From the NCBI GenBank assembly GCA_001600055.1, contig BCIV01000013.1, positions 124,001-188,000 of the forward strand: 64,000 bases of DNA, written 5' to 3'. The position numbers and the translations under genes were made by a program. Under the pieces are notes generated by a model that was given only the letters and a program-made list of their open reading frames with translations, was not told the origin of the DNA and ran no database searches. Position 1 is the first letter of the stretch; every line of letters starts with the position of its first letter. This stretch comes from Filobasidium wieringae (Eukaryota; Basidiomycota; Tremellomycetes; Filobasidiales; Filobasidiaceae). Shown here piece by piece: positions 1 to 11,056 of this stretch.

Positions 1-1
1 T

Positions 2-238
2 CCCAACTTGATCTTCCCCGCTTCCAAAGCACCCGCTTACAGAGGTGTGGGAGGTTATAAAGTTACCGCAGCGTTCTTTGCGGCATTGGTCATAGGAGCC
101 GGACTGATCAGGATGTTGGAAATTCGGGAGGATTCCAGAGTCAAGGAGAGACAACCCGAGCAGGCCTTGGAGTTAGCTGTCGCAGATGAGAACAGGAAGA
201 CGAGCGAGGAAGCTGACCTTGAGGAGAAGAGGTATTAG
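2..238 (+). CDS. MFS transporter, C-terminal end (partial)
   Basis: Only the last ~78 residues are in the window; the gene starts upstream of base 1. The frame opens at base 2 (PNLIFPASKAPAYRGVGGYK) and reaches a TAG at 236-238. It shows the final loop with an N-x-I-F-x-A-S-x-A-P-x-Y pattern, one hydrophobic membrane helix (TAAFFAALVIGAGLIRM) and a charged cytoplasmic tail rich in Glu/Lys/Arg. This pattern is typical of the last helix of fungal Dal5/allantoate-permease-type anion:proton symporters of the major facilitator superfamily. The substrate cannot be told from this piece. A Zn2Cys6 regulator and an aminotransferase follow on the same strand, so a nitrogen or carboxylate compound is a reasonable guess. 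Confidence 0.6.
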   Translation, partial: PNLIFPASKAPAYRGVGGYKVTAAFFAALVIGAGLIRMLEIREDSRVKERQPEQALELAVADENRKTSEEADLEEKRY

Positions 239-607
239 ATGAGGTGTCCGTAGAGTGACCATTATTGTATCCAGCTACTATTTAGAGCGCATGCGGTAGC
301 CTGTATAGCGCGTGTTATAACGTGATTTGCTTCCGAGACGCAAGGGGAACAGTACGGAGGTGATTATCTCTAGACTTGGTAACATTCCTGGAAGTCGTCT
401 GGCAGTACTAGTGATCTTCGTGTGACAACATCGACATACAGTGCTCAGTATCGAATCACATCAGTAGTCCACAGCCTCGTGTTTTCTCCTGTCACATCAC
501 CAGTCAAATACTAGCTTTGATCAGCTCTACAAGCTCTACATGCAACGCTAATAGAGCTCGGAACGACCCGATGCAACCACCTCCGCGGCTAAACTCAAGG
601 GATCAAG
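239..607 (+). other. intergenic region upstream of the Zn2Cys6 factor
   Basis: 369 bases with no supportable gene. It should hold the 3' UTR of the transporter and the promoter and leader of the transcription factor. No clear TATA box or repeat stands out. Confidence 0.4.
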
Positions 608-3528
608 ATGTCACAGGAAGAAAGAGCTACTAAACGTCGGAAGGTCGGTGCACGAGCTGTGGATGACTCTGCGGAACGTTCGACCGCTAATAACATATCG
701 CTGCTTCGCATTGCACAGACGCAAAGAGCATGCGATCGATGCCGTGATAAGAAGTTGAAGTAAGTAATCCATTTGCTTGTTCAATCCGGTTTGGAGGGAT
801 CAACTTACTCAATGTCTATGGTCCTGTTATAGATGCGAATACCCGCTACTACAGGATCAACCGAGATGTCACAACTGTCAAGAAGCGAACACAGACTGCG
901 AATTCGTGGCTCCTGCTAAAATCGTTAGTGCTTGCGATCTTCAGTTTGTATCGCAATGGCATCACAAACCAAGCCATCCTATTCCAAACTAGGACAAACG
1001 AAGACTACAGACATTGATAGATCAAGCAGTAACAGCGGAAGCGAAACAGAAATTAGCACAAGAAATCGCCGCTCGAGGTGTATACACGGGGAAGTCTGGG
1101 CAACTGAATATCACGAGAAGACGAAAATCGGAAACGACCGGATCGACGAAACATCCACCTGAATCCTCCCTCAATAGCCATGCTCAAGAGGATCAAGGCA
1201 GACGTCCTAATTCGAGCTCGAATGCGAGCTCATCTCGCGTGGCCGAAATTGAGCCAAGCAGCGAGAACAGAGTCCAAACGGTCTTGAAAACGACCGGTCT
1301 GGAACCACGGATGTTGTGAGCTATTACTTGAGCTGTTACTTCTCATCCTGTTCGCTGAGATGCTGTAATTCCCATGCAGGGGACCCACAGCGATAACCAA
1401 TCTGGTATCCGAGCTTAGAGACAAAACAGACGTCTCGGGACATGATGGTCGATTTGGGCTCTTCCGGTTCGAGGACGTTCTTTATTCTGCCAACCCTCAG
1501 GAACCTATGACGGATGTTGGATTGGTCGAGGACCATGTTACAGCTGCAGTCATTGAGAAACGTGAGTATGGAACCCAAAAATCAGATTTATGTTGATAAA
1601 CTGATGTGAATACGGCCCATAACAGTCGTACATTTCTATGCGGATCACATTGCTTCCCTAAACCCAGTCATCCTCCCTGCTCAAGTCAGGCAATACGATA
1701 ATCTCTCTTCCGAACTTTTATTTAGCATTCTGGGCGTAGCAGCCCTTCATCGTTCAGTACCTATGAGCATCTTCGTCCCCATCCGTCGCAAATTAGACAG
1801 CCTTCTCATCTCCCGTGATGTTGAGCATTCATCAACACTGGTCAACATCCAAACTATCATAATTTCTTGCATGTCACATGAGCTGCATGGAGTGACCTCG
1901 GCTGAAGGAGGATCGATCGCATGGTTACGGATAGCTACGGCGATCAGGCAGAGTCAAGATATGGGACTATACCGAACTTCTGCAGCTCGTTGGGCTTCAG
2001 ATCTGCTTGAGGAAAGGCACCGAGTGTGGTTGAGCTGTATCGTGGCCGATAGATGGCAAGCCCGTTTTACACGTGTCCTTTGAGGTGTACGAGCTGATCA
2101 GTGCAAGTGAACAGGTACGCGTGCGCATATGGACAACCTCTGATGATTGATCTACTCGATTGCGATGATCCCCTTCGTTCGGAGAACCCGCTAGAGGCGG
2201 AAGGACTTCAAGTGCATCGATTTCAAAGACAGTTATACCTTGTGAGTGACTCCTCTCGGTAGCTCTCGTTGAGGCGCTGAAGTCATTTCTCATTGTAGAC
2301 GAGTTGTTTGCTTGGGGATATCTGTGGGTCATAAATGTGGTCTAGATTTGGCGAGTTCGTCACTGAAGACAAGTTTATCTCTACAGGCCGAGGCGTGTAC
2401 CGTCCCAGGGTGTTAGATAGATCCACTGACGCGGATCTAGAAGCGCTCTTGGGTCAATTGGATCGACATATCGCTTCTATTCCCGATGAATTCGTATTCA
2501 CGGGGAACGATACGAATCAAAGGGGAGGTCTTTTGAACTTGATGATTGTTTGTGTCGAGGTGAGTAGCGAGGTCGATCTTTGACTTGTTCAATAGGGTTG
2601 ATCCTCGTTTCGTCCATCGGTAGAGTCTGTTTTTCCGAAATTTCGTCAAGATGAACAGAAAACTACCTTCTCATATCACTTTCAAACCAAGTGCGGAGAG
2701 GTGGCACATCGTTGTTTGTCGATCGAAAGCGGCTATAGAATGGATGGACCTGCACGGGGATATCTTGTTGGACTGTTGGTACCTCGTCAAATACGCAGTG
2801 ACTTATGGCGCTCTAGTCCAGTGAGTCGGCGCCAGTCCTGACTCGCTCATCGACGCTCGTTAAGGACGTGCGCTTTGTTAGATACTATCAAGCCATCTCG
2901 GCACAGGATCAAGAATCTCTTCGTTTCCTTCGAGTCGCTCGGGATCTTATGCGTCGCTGGGGTCAAGGGAACGGAGCGGATCGGTTGATGTCCTTCCGAG
3001 CAAAAGTTGCGGAGATTGTTAATCTGTTGTACGAAGCGGCTATCGCTGCGATAAACAAGGCGAAGGAGGTCAGGTTGATGCGGTTGAGGGAGGCGGTTTA
3101 TCCTGGTCCTGTGATTGATGGTGAGTACGGTTGGAGGATGGCAGGCGGGGTAGAGGCGACGAAATGAGACTAATCGTGGTTCACCCATGATAGATGTCGG
3201 ACCTAACGCTTGGTATACCCAACGAGAGAATCATCTACCTACAAATCAGATCAACGCGGTTCATTATTCCACACCGCTCGCTCCAGCACGGACCGTGCCG
3301 CCTCTACAGCCATCAGGACGATTATCGAATCACCTCGTTGGAGATATACCGATGACGCACGACCCGACGAATATGGCTCAAGGGGTATGGCCGAGAGATT
3401 TGACAATGGACGATTGGTTGGATGGATTTGGGAATGACCCGTTTGTCAGCAACGCGCTTCCGTTCCCTGGTAATGGCGTGGAGGCGTTTGACTTCTCTGG
3501 AGTCTCGCTGGGCGGGATGTTGGATTGA
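608..3528 (+). CDS. Zn2Cys6 fungal transcription factor
   Basis: Fungal zinc-cluster regulator, expected to bind DNA in the nucleus. Exon 1 (608-759) starts at ATG 608, encodes a basic N-terminus and ends inside the zinc cluster. Splicing to 833 gives ACDRCRDKKLKC followed by CHNCQEANTDC, the full C-x2-C-x6-C ... C-x2-C-x6-C cluster. Further exons are phase-consistent: donor GTTAGT near 931 to acceptor ACTACAG near 1010, intron 1316-1379, and an intron from about 1562 to 1625. They encode a linker and a fungal-specific TF middle homology region (LLFSILGVAALHRSVPM; WLRIATAIRQSQDMGLYRTS; RHRVWLSCIVADRW). The C-terminus is acidic/hydrophobic (DDWLDGFGNDPF ... FDFSGVSLGGMLD), like an activation domain. 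About eight introns are inferred; those after 2070 are approximate. It lies between a permease and an aminotransferase on the same strand and may regulate them. Confidence 0.85.
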
Positions 3529-3950
3529 TGATTAGGCATAGATGTCGGGAGCGATTGACTGAAGTGACGACTCGCTCAGTCTCCACGCCTCCCCAGAGCA
3601 TATATATAAGTAGTTGTATGAACCATGACGATTTTATGACGTGTCAACAAGAACTGCGATTTGATTGATTGATACTGCAATCCGAATTGTGACTAACGCG
3701 GGAGCAGATTCGGATGAGAGCGAACTGATTGTTCGGAATATCAACCTGGATTGTCGCCGATAAGCGATTGCTATCGATCGTTCAGACGGAATTCCGAGTA
3801 AAAGTTCCCCCAGCTCGAGTCATAAACGCTGGTGGCCAGTAGCCAGAGCGTTTCAAGTGTCGTTGTACAGGTACATATGTGACACGTCGTTGTAAACATT
3901 TGACATCCCCTATCATCATCATCCATATCCATCAATCAATCATCACCATC
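3529..3950 (+). other. intergenic region, promoter of the aminotransferase
   Basis: 422 bases with no gene seen. It has an AT-rich TATATATAAG stretch near 3601 just after the transcription-factor stop, and a pyrimidine-rich leader of TCATC/CATCAATC repeats (about 3903-3950) directly before the ATG at 3951. Confidence 0.4.
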
Positions 3951-5883
3951 ATGCCCGTCTTCGAGTCCTCCAGTACACCTTGTCAAGCGAGCTTAACAGC
4001 CGCTGTCGCTTGTCTGGGAGTCCTTCCGCCCTGTCCAGGAGAATCCGACTTCAGCATCGATCTCACAGCCGGTCCCAGTCTCTCACGAAGAGCAACAGAA
4101 GGACCAGAACCTGGTCCATTGATCGAGAGGTAGACATCAACCGCTATCGCATCGCTCATTTAAACCTCGACTGATGCAATCGATCACTCTTAATTTAGAT
4201 TCTCATGTCTTTTCGATAACCTCTATTGTCCGAAGACTAACCCCAACGGTATCATCTCCCTAGGTATAGCCGAGAACCTACTCTGCGTCAGTCCAGTCTA
4301 ACCCTTGAATTTGATGAATAAAGCTCACTTTGAAATTTCCATCAGGCGGAAGAGATGCTCGCCTTCGCTCGAAAAGCAATCTGCGACAACTTGACCAGTA
4401 TGGACCTTACTTATGGAGATAATCTATGGGGCTCGAGGAGATTGAACTCGGCTTTGGCGGGGTTCTTCAACGAGTGCGTAGCTCGCCGTCGTTCTCTGTT
4501 CAGATGCGCAGACTGACCACGATTTTCGATCGAATAGATACTTTGCTCCCAGTCAGCCTGTGCTCCCGAAACATATCATCACCGGTAAGCGCAAGAACCG
4601 AACGACTCTACAGCTGCTGATACATTTTCGCTTCATAGGCGTTGGAATATCTGCTCTCCTGGATCACCTATTCCATACCATCCTCGACAAGGGTGACGGT
4701 GTCCTTCTCCTCAAACCCTATTATGCAGGGTTCGACAGAGATTTAGTCGGTGGTCGGTCTAATGTGAACCTAATCGGGGTCGGCTACCCTGAAGCGGGTG
4801 AGGAGTGGGAAGGACCTGACGGACTGGAACAAGCTTTTGAAGAAGCTTATCGTCGAGCGATAGTGAAGGGGACGAATGTAAGTTTCCTTTCGTATTGCCT
4901 TCATGAGACATTCCCTTACTAAACGACTCGGTAGGTCCGAGGCATGCTCATATGTAACCCTCATAATCCATTAGGCACTCCGGTCGCTAGAAAGACGTTA
5001 TTAGGTTACTGCAGATTCGCTCAGAAATACGACCTTCATTTGGTCAGCGACGAGATTTACGCGATGAGCGTTTACGATTCCCGTGAGTTCTCATATCAAC
5101 CTATGTTCAACAATTACACCAAATCACAGGCCGCTCTTATCGATATATTGATAGAGATGCCCGATCCCTTATCCTTCACGTCCGCTCTCAGCCTGGACGT
5201 GGAGAAGGAACTCGGCGAGAGCTTTGATAAGGGAAGATTACACGTTGTTTATGGGATGTCAAAGGATTTCTGCGCCAACGGTTTTCGGTAAGCGAAACCT
5301 TGATAATGTTTCTCGACCGGAACTGTTCGATGCTCAAAAGTGCGTGAATGATTATACAGGATCGGCGCGTTGATCACGCAAAACAATCCGAGGTTGCTAC
5401 GGATCCTCGCTCAGTGGTCGATTCAGATCAAGATATCCTCACCGGCGGATGTCATCTTCTCCACTCTCTTGACCGACCCTTACCTCCCCAAGTTCCTCAC
5501 TTTAAATCGCTCGAGATTAGGCAAGGCGCAGGCGTTCGTCAGGGATTGGTTCGAACATAGAGGTGTCTTTGTAAGGCCATGTAACGCGGGACATTTCATC
5601 TGGGTCGACTTGGCCTCGAGACTGGAGATCAAGACGGAAACAGAGGAAAAACGAATCTTCCAGCGATTACTGGACCAAGGGGTCTATATCGTGAGTCTTG
5701 ATCCGTCAAACCCTCGCTTTTGCGTTTCATCGAACTTATCCGGCGTGACAGGCACCGGGTTCGGCATATCATCACTCTATACCTGGCTGGTTCCGCATAA
5801 CCTTCTCGGTGGCTGAACAAAATCTGAAACAAGGGCTGAAAAGGATGGAGCGTGTTCTGCAGCTCTATCCTGTGAACGAGTAA
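3951..5883 (+). CDS. ACC-synthase-like class I/II aminotransferase
   Basis: PLP-dependent fold-type I enzyme of the ACC synthase/aminotransferase group, probably cytosolic. ATG 3951 opens MPVFESSSTPCQASLTA; exons join through GIISLGIAENLLC and LTYGDNLWGSRRLNSALAGFF. Key residues are visible: the Tyr of TYGDN, the Asn of CNPHNPLG, Asp and Tyr of LVSDEIYAMSVY, the Schiff-base Lys of VYGMSKDF followed by NGFRIG, and the C-terminal substrate Arg of WFRITF. The stretch PLSFTSALSLDVEKEL before the PLP lysine is typical of ACC-synthase-like proteins, but a 20-30 residue insert (around NNYTKSQAALIDILIEMP) precedes it. The last exon, after an intron from about 5690 to 5752, ends in a TAA at 5881-5883. 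Fungal members often do not make ACC and may act on other amino acids, so the substrate is open. Confidence 0.85.
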
Positions 5884-6197
5884 GGACGTAATTGAGAAGA
5901 GGGTATAGTCGTATATCAGATTACGTAGTACAGCAGATAAATTCGTGATTGTGTACATTTCGTTTCGATTTAGAGGCAAATCTAGAAGGCCATCAATTCA
6001 GAGATTGTATGAGATACTTGCGAAATATGTTCGTATTGAGTCGTGCTGCTAGTCTGACTTCCATGCATGGCGGCCAAGGCCGTAATCGATCTAACTACCA
6101 GCAGCGGAGCAAGCAAATCGAGAATCTTCGGCGGCGGTTTGTCTTTCGTAAATAGTCGTTATTTGGTGAGTCAGGCGATTGTCAAGTAAACACCGAA
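5884..6197. other. intergenic, between convergent genes
   Basis: 314 bases between two converging stop codons. It should hold the two 3' UTRs. I see no gene, repeat or RNA structure in it. Confidence 0.4.
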
Positions 6198-7604
6198 TTA
6201 CTGTTGTTCTTGGGGTTCAGTATTCCCAACAGCCGTCTTGCTCCTTACTTTTGCCGGTGAAGTCAATGCGTCCCTATGTTCCATGGGTTCCGGATGATCG
6301 GGGTCGGAATCAGAGCCCGAGCTCGAGGAGCCTTCGCTAGTCGATGGGACAACCTGCTTCTGACTGTGGCCTCGTCCCATAGGACCATAAAGCTCAACGA
6401 ACTCTGGCTCTTTGTCATCAGCAAGGCGCACAAGATCATATATGACTTGTTGTAGAACCAGTTTCCCCCTTCTATCACGCAAATCCAACCAAAGTTTACT
6501 ATCGGGCCCAGAGTACAAGCGGCTTCCGCTATGTACCAACTCGGAGTCGGTCGGTCGGATGGTACCGGGCCATTTTCCAGTCTCTTGACAAGGTTGCTCA
6601 AAAATTACCCCTTCTGGCGTCTTTTGATGATCAGCAATCCAATAGTATGGACGGACGAAGGGTCCAACTACAGCCAGGAACAAGATGCGCTCCGCTTTGT
6701 TTTTGGCAGAGGCGTGGCACCTGTCCCTAACTTGAAGATCCACAGCTCGTGCTTCTCCTAGTGGCACGTACTGCTCATATACCTTGACCCCGTCGATCAG
6801 CTCCTCCTTCGTTTTGCTAGGTTTAACTTCAAGGCCCAGGGCACCATACTTGGATGAAGACATCTCGTGCACCGGCGTGTCGGCTGGACATGCGTGAAAT
6901 AACGCATCGATAACCCCTTCCGATTTCTCCACATTCTCATGCGTCAAATTTGCTGTCAACCAGCCTTCCTCAGCACTACTTGTTATTTCTTTGTTCGGTG
7001 CCTTCTTTTCCTTCCCGCAAAATCTCGACTGTGCTTCTTCCAAAAGTATCCCAATGATTCTCAATATCGCAGTGCGGACCCCGGAATGAGTGTCTGCGAA
7101 ATCAACATGGTCGTCCAGCCTCAAGAGGGTGTTTCTCGTCAATCGTGCGTCTTTCCAAGCGGTCCAAGGCTCTCGAGAAACGCCTTTAGGTAATTCTGGC
7201 GGGTCCTTTTGGACGGTTTGAATCTCTGCATCGTTCGGTGATCGAGACATCAGCTTGCTTAATCCAGGCCTAAAGTCCGGTTTAGGCGATTGATATCCCG
7301 AGCCTCGTCTGACTAAACGACTTGCTAACCAATGGTGGTCTGGAGTTTTTTGATATCGAACCTTAGGGAGTGATTTGGAGAGAGTGTTTCGGATAGGAGC
7401 ACGGGCAGGACTAGCTTCGCGTTTGGGTGACTGATCCCGCTTGCCTAGGGCAAGTTTGCTGCGAGCCTTTTCTAGATGGTTGATTGAGGATAGGGAAGGG
7501 CCGAAAGTAAAATCCGCTCGGTTGGTCCGAGGTGATAAATTTAGGGGTGCTCGCTCCTGCCAACAGCAACAGGATGAATCAGCTCGAGAGATGGTAGGAC
7601 TCAA
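6198..7604 (-). CDS. intronless 468-residue protein of unknown function, possible E-x-K nuclease-type motif
   Basis: Not recognised. It is one unbroken reading frame of 468 codons, which is unusual here because almost all neighbours have introns every 100-300 bases. Residues 1-140 are basic and low in complexity. Residues 145-200 look helical (TAWKDARLTRNTLLRLDDH; IIGILLEEAQSRF). A compact part (about 250-400) contains YGALGLEVKPSKTKEELIDG, whose E259-V-K261 after a hydrophobic strand resembles the active-site strand of PD-(D/E)xK-type nucleases. It continues with ILFLAVVGPFVRPYYWIAD and LWLDLRDRRGKLVLQQVIYDL. The tail is Ser/Asp-rich. The nuclease idea rests on one short motif and is weak. 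Long-ORF length and low stop density support a real gene. Confidence 0.6.
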   Translation of the reverse strand: MSPTISRADSSCCCWQERAPLNLSPRTNRADFTFGPSLSSINHLEKARSKLALGKRDQSPKREASPARAPIRNTLSKSLPKVRYQKTPDHHWLASRLVRRGSGYQSPKPDFRPGLSKLMSRSPNDAEIQTVQKDPPELPKGVSREPWTAWKDARLTRNTLLRLDDHVDFADTHSGVRTAILRIIGILLEEAQSRFCGKEKKAPNKEITSSAEEGWLTANLTHENVEKSEGVIDALFHACPADTPVHEMSSSKYGALGLEVKPSKTKEELIDGVKVYEQYVPLGEARAVDLQVRDRCHASAKNKAERILFLAVVGPFVRPYYWIADHQKTPEGVIFEQPCQETGKWPGTIRPTDSELVHSGSRLYSGPDSKLWLDLRDRRGKLVLQQVIYDLVRLADDKEPEFVELYGPMGRGHSQKQVVPSTSEGSSSSGSDSDPDHPEPMEHRDALTSPAKVRSKTAVGNTEPQEQQ

Positions 7605-8083
7605 GATGGCTGCCAGACACCTACTGCTAGCATAGGCTATCTGTGATGAAAGTGTATATGAGAGATTTGTTTGAACCTTAAGAGCTTGAGATTGGGTAGC
7701 GAGCCAAGTATACTATCAGTAAATGTAGACGGATCGAGTTTGTGAGGGTCAACGGCGCTCGATTAACGTTGTGATTTGTGGCGCAAGGCGGACATCGGTC
7801 TGAACAATGTCCGCGAGATTTGCTACGCCGCATTCTGATGTAGAACTGAATAGGCAGGCGAGAAGTGTAGACTCGTGTCTTACTTTGCTTTCCTTCATGC
7901 GGTCCCATTCACCAGGCACTGCGCCCAATTCTGGCGATGTCAAGACTCGTCTGGGAATGCTCGTGTCAAGGGTTTCCACTGAATGCCAATACTATGCTCC
8001 CCCTCTTTCTCCAACAAATACAAACAGAAGCGCTTCTCCCCCTTCTTTCATCTAATTTTGCATCTCGTTCCGTCCTTTTGCTC
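7605..8083 (-). other. intergenic, promoter of the intronless gene and 3' end of QCR6
   Basis: 479 bases between two minus-strand genes. Short open frames of about 75 codons exist on both strands, but none has splice partners or a recognisable product. Confidence 0.35.
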
Positions 8084-9526
8084 TCAAACCAATCGCTTGA
8101 ACAACTTGGGAGCGGCACAGGCATCGACACAGTGCATCTGTATTTTGCGGAAGATAACGGTACGCAAGGTTCAGTTCAACAGATGCTTCTCGCCGGACCG
8201 AGAAGAAGTTGCTTACGAGGTGGAAGAGCTCCTCGACACAATCCTCTGAAAAGAAGCATGCAAGCGAAACAAATCCGGCGATCAGTCCGCCACTCCTCGA
8301 TATGTACGGATCCCATAAGCCCTCCTATGCGAATCTCTACCCATATCTCCCGCTCAAAATCTCAATCCTCTGCTCCCCTCATTCGCAGGGCCGGTCTGAC
8401 CTTTGTCCCTCCTAGTCGCAGTAAATAAACAAGAAACTCACCGCCATGCCATCCCTTCCCCGATTCAACCTTATCACTACAAGCCTTGAAATGGTGCGCG
8501 GCAGGAGCACACTCCTTGGTCTTCTCGCACTCGGCTCTAATGGCAGGAGCAGGCTGCGGAGTTTGTGGATTTTGTGAAGGTTGGGTAAAAGAGATGGACG
8601 GGTTGAGACGAGTATCGATTGGGTACGGTTTTTCGCAAACGGTCGAGTTGTAAAGTGTTGAGGGGATTCGATGTGATTGATAGATGAGGGAATTCGATGT
8701 GATGATAGAGCAAGTGAAGATGATCGAGCATAGCAGCGGATGGTGTAAGGTAAAGGGAAGAAGAAAGACAGATCAGCTCGAGTCCTGAGATTGATATTAT
8801 GACGCGGTGCTGAGCCCGATATCTTCTTTCATGCGCGACAACTGTTTCTCGTCCTTCATACGGGAATCATGACGGGGACTACAGTCAGAGAGTGAGGAAT
8901 GGGTATCGATCAAGGTTGAGGTGAATTCCTTGAACTGAACTTGCGGGTGAAATGAGACCTAGTAGGATTTGTTGGTTCACTACCGACTACTCGATCGTCT
9001 CCCCACACGCTCGGTCATCCGTGCTTCCGAACGATGACTTGACTATCACCGTGCTCATGTTCGAATTTTCGTTTGCCCTTCCGGTCCCGATGTCTTGATC
9101 GCTAACCAAAAGACTCACATCTTCAGGCTCCTCGCCCTCGTCCTCCTCATCGTCATCGCCTCCAGCCGAACTCTCCTCCTCCTCGTCCTCAGGTGGGCTA
9201 ACATCGACATCTTCTTGCTCAGACGAAGGGTTGCCGACCTCGTTCTTCTCCAAAGCGTCTCCAGAGTGAGCGGAGGCAGGGGCGGGGGCTTCTGCGTGAG
9301 CGCTGAGGGTAAGAAGGGAGTTGGTATTTGTTCGGGTGGAGGTCGAGGATAAGGGTGATTTAATGGTATGAGTTTGAATAGTTTCATGGTGGTCGGTAGT
9401 AGTCGGTAAGGGTGAAAGATCAGTCAAGCAAACCGTCCGGCACATCGCCTCGATCAAATCGCCATGTACTTACGTGGAGAAGACCATCTCCATTACGGTA
9501 CCAAAGAACGAAGAAAGATCCGACAT
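8084..9526 (-). CDS. QCR6: cytochrome bc1 complex subunit 6 (acidic hinge protein)
   Basis: Acidic hinge subunit of respiratory complex III, in the mitochondrial intermembrane space, which helps cytochrome c dock on cytochrome c1. Five exons were rebuilt and all junctions keep phase: 9526-9474, 9302-9119, 8553-8442, 8245-8217 and 8137-8084, giving 143 residues. The N-terminus is MSDLSSFFGTVMEMVFSTAH. Residues ~35-75 are a Glu/Asp run, then EEPEDPAPAIRAECEKTKEC, the CX9C pair ECAPAAHHFKAC, and a second CX9C pair DCVEELFHLMHC, then VDACAAPKLFKRLV and a stop. Length and paired cysteines fit the family. Exon 4 has only 29 bases. The gene is divergent from RPL34. Identification is strong because the spliced sequence reads through the whole conserved core. 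Confidence 0.95.
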
Positions 9527-10568
9527 GATTGATGAAACGGGGTACTAGCTTGAAAGTGAAAGTGTAGGGAAGGAAGGTCTTGCAAGTCAATCGTAGACAA
9601 GCTGAATCTGACACGAAATGGGCAACTTGTGTGTATTCGCAGCGATTCCGATTCGCCAGGCTACGGGACAAACTGAACAAACGCTGGAGGTGAGAGTTCC
9701 GCGGTGTGATCGTGGACCTGACTTCAGCGGACATATACACGTCCTGATGATCGTCTTCTGTATGTCCGTTCAATCGCAACACGGACATTGATCATCTTCG
9801 CTTCACAATATAGACATACATGTCCGCTGAAGGGGTTTCTTAGCGTCGCCGATTTGAAATTGCGCTTACCGAGGTTAAGCAGCACTCCAGCAGAGTGCGC
9901 GCGCTTCCGCTTGTCTCCTCTCAATCCCTCTTCCACGCTCAATCTCTGAATATCGACCTGTCAGGATTTCGGTCGACAGAATTCAGAGGCCAGGAGAGGC
10001 GTCCTTGCACCGGCATTTTCCGAATCTTCAAGAGTAGGTTTTAGTTTGACGGTAAGTTCAAAACACCGTTGTCGGACGACGTTCGAACCGGGCGACTGAT
10101 CTGTTTTCCTTTGCTTTAGATTAACAGTGAGTTCCGTAGCCGTGTGTTTGATGGGGCATATGGTCGGATTTGGGTTACAAGCGGATGGAATGGATTGGGC
10201 AAGAGATACCATCAGGGATACAGCCGTTTTCTGGTTGGGATAGTTGGCTGTGGATGGACGAAGTGGAGAGATGAGATGGATAGACACACACACGGGAATT
10301 AACAAGACGAAGTCACTAGAAATTGCAACATCATGGGGGCCTGAAAGATCAGCAAGCCACACATCACACATAGTCCATTAGTCTCTCCCGCAAACACAGC
10401 AAGATCCATTAAACCGGGACGAGATAGATGTCCACAACAATCACCTACAAATATCCCTCAGCTATTTGATCCATTCCAATTCCACCCCGAACCCAGATCC
10501 GACCTATCACCAAAAACCCACACCTCTCCGAATCAGTCACCTGATCCTTCACATCTTAATCATAGAAA
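9527..10568. other. divergent promoter region between QCR6 and RPL34, with weak small ORFs
   Basis: About 1.04 kb between two divergent start codons, long for this window. The minus strand has open frames of 72 codons (9724-9942) and 136 codons (9961-10371), neither recognised. An imperfect direct repeat lies at 10038-10059 and 10112-10134 (TTTAG-TT-AC-GT-AGTTC pattern); each copy contains a splice-donor-like GTAAGTTC or GTGAGTTC on the plus strand. This could be an undetected small gene or 5' UTR introns of RPL34. A pyrimidine- and A-rich leader precedes the RPL34 ATG. Confidence 0.35.
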
Positions 10569-11056
10569 ATGGCCCAACGAGTCACTCTCCGCAAGCGAAC
10601 CCCCTACAACACCACCTCCGCCCGAAGGAGGGTCGTCAAGACCCCCGGTGGAAAGCTCGTTGTCCACCACTTGAAGAAGTTGGCCGTATGTCTTGAGCCT
10701 TCCGTCTTGTCTTGGCAGAGGGAAGATCTGATTTGTTCCGGTTTCGGTTTGGGAATGATCTAGAACGGTCCCAAGTGTGGTGACTGTGGTCTCGGACTTC
10801 CCGGTGTTCCCGCTCTCAGGCCCAGGGAGTACGCTACCCTCTCCAAGAGGCAGAAGACCGTCCAGAGGGCTTACGGTGGATCGAGGTGTGCTGGGTGTGT
10901 CAAGAACAGGTCAGTAGCAGGGTTACGTTGGCCTTCCGACCTAAGTGACTAAAGCGATCTTTGTCGTTGCTCTAACTCAGGATCACCCGAGCCTTCCTCA
11001 TCGAGGAGGCCAACATCGTCAAGAGGGTGCTCAAGGCTCAGGTCGCCAAGAAGTAA
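10569..11056 (+). CDS. RPL34: 60S ribosomal protein eL34
   Basis: Structural protein of the large cytosolic ribosomal subunit. Three exons, 10569-10685, 10764-10909 and 10981-11056, give 112 residues with consistent phase. The sequence starts MAQRVTLRKRTPYNTTSARR, continues GGKLVVHHLKKLANGPKCGD, and ends EEANIVKRVLKAQVAKK. Two zinc-type cysteine pairs are visible (CGDC and CAGC), as in archaeal and many eukaryotic eL34 proteins. The two introns are 78 and 71 bases, with GTATGT and GTCAGT donors. The bases before the start (ATAGAAAATGG) form a good fungal context. It converges on the alcohol dehydrogenase gene. Confidence 0.97.

Noticed and set aside
9724..10371. Minus-strand ORFs of 72 and 136 codons as genes
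   Set aside because: No recognisable domain, no clear splice partners and low-complexity content; left as a possible small gene only.
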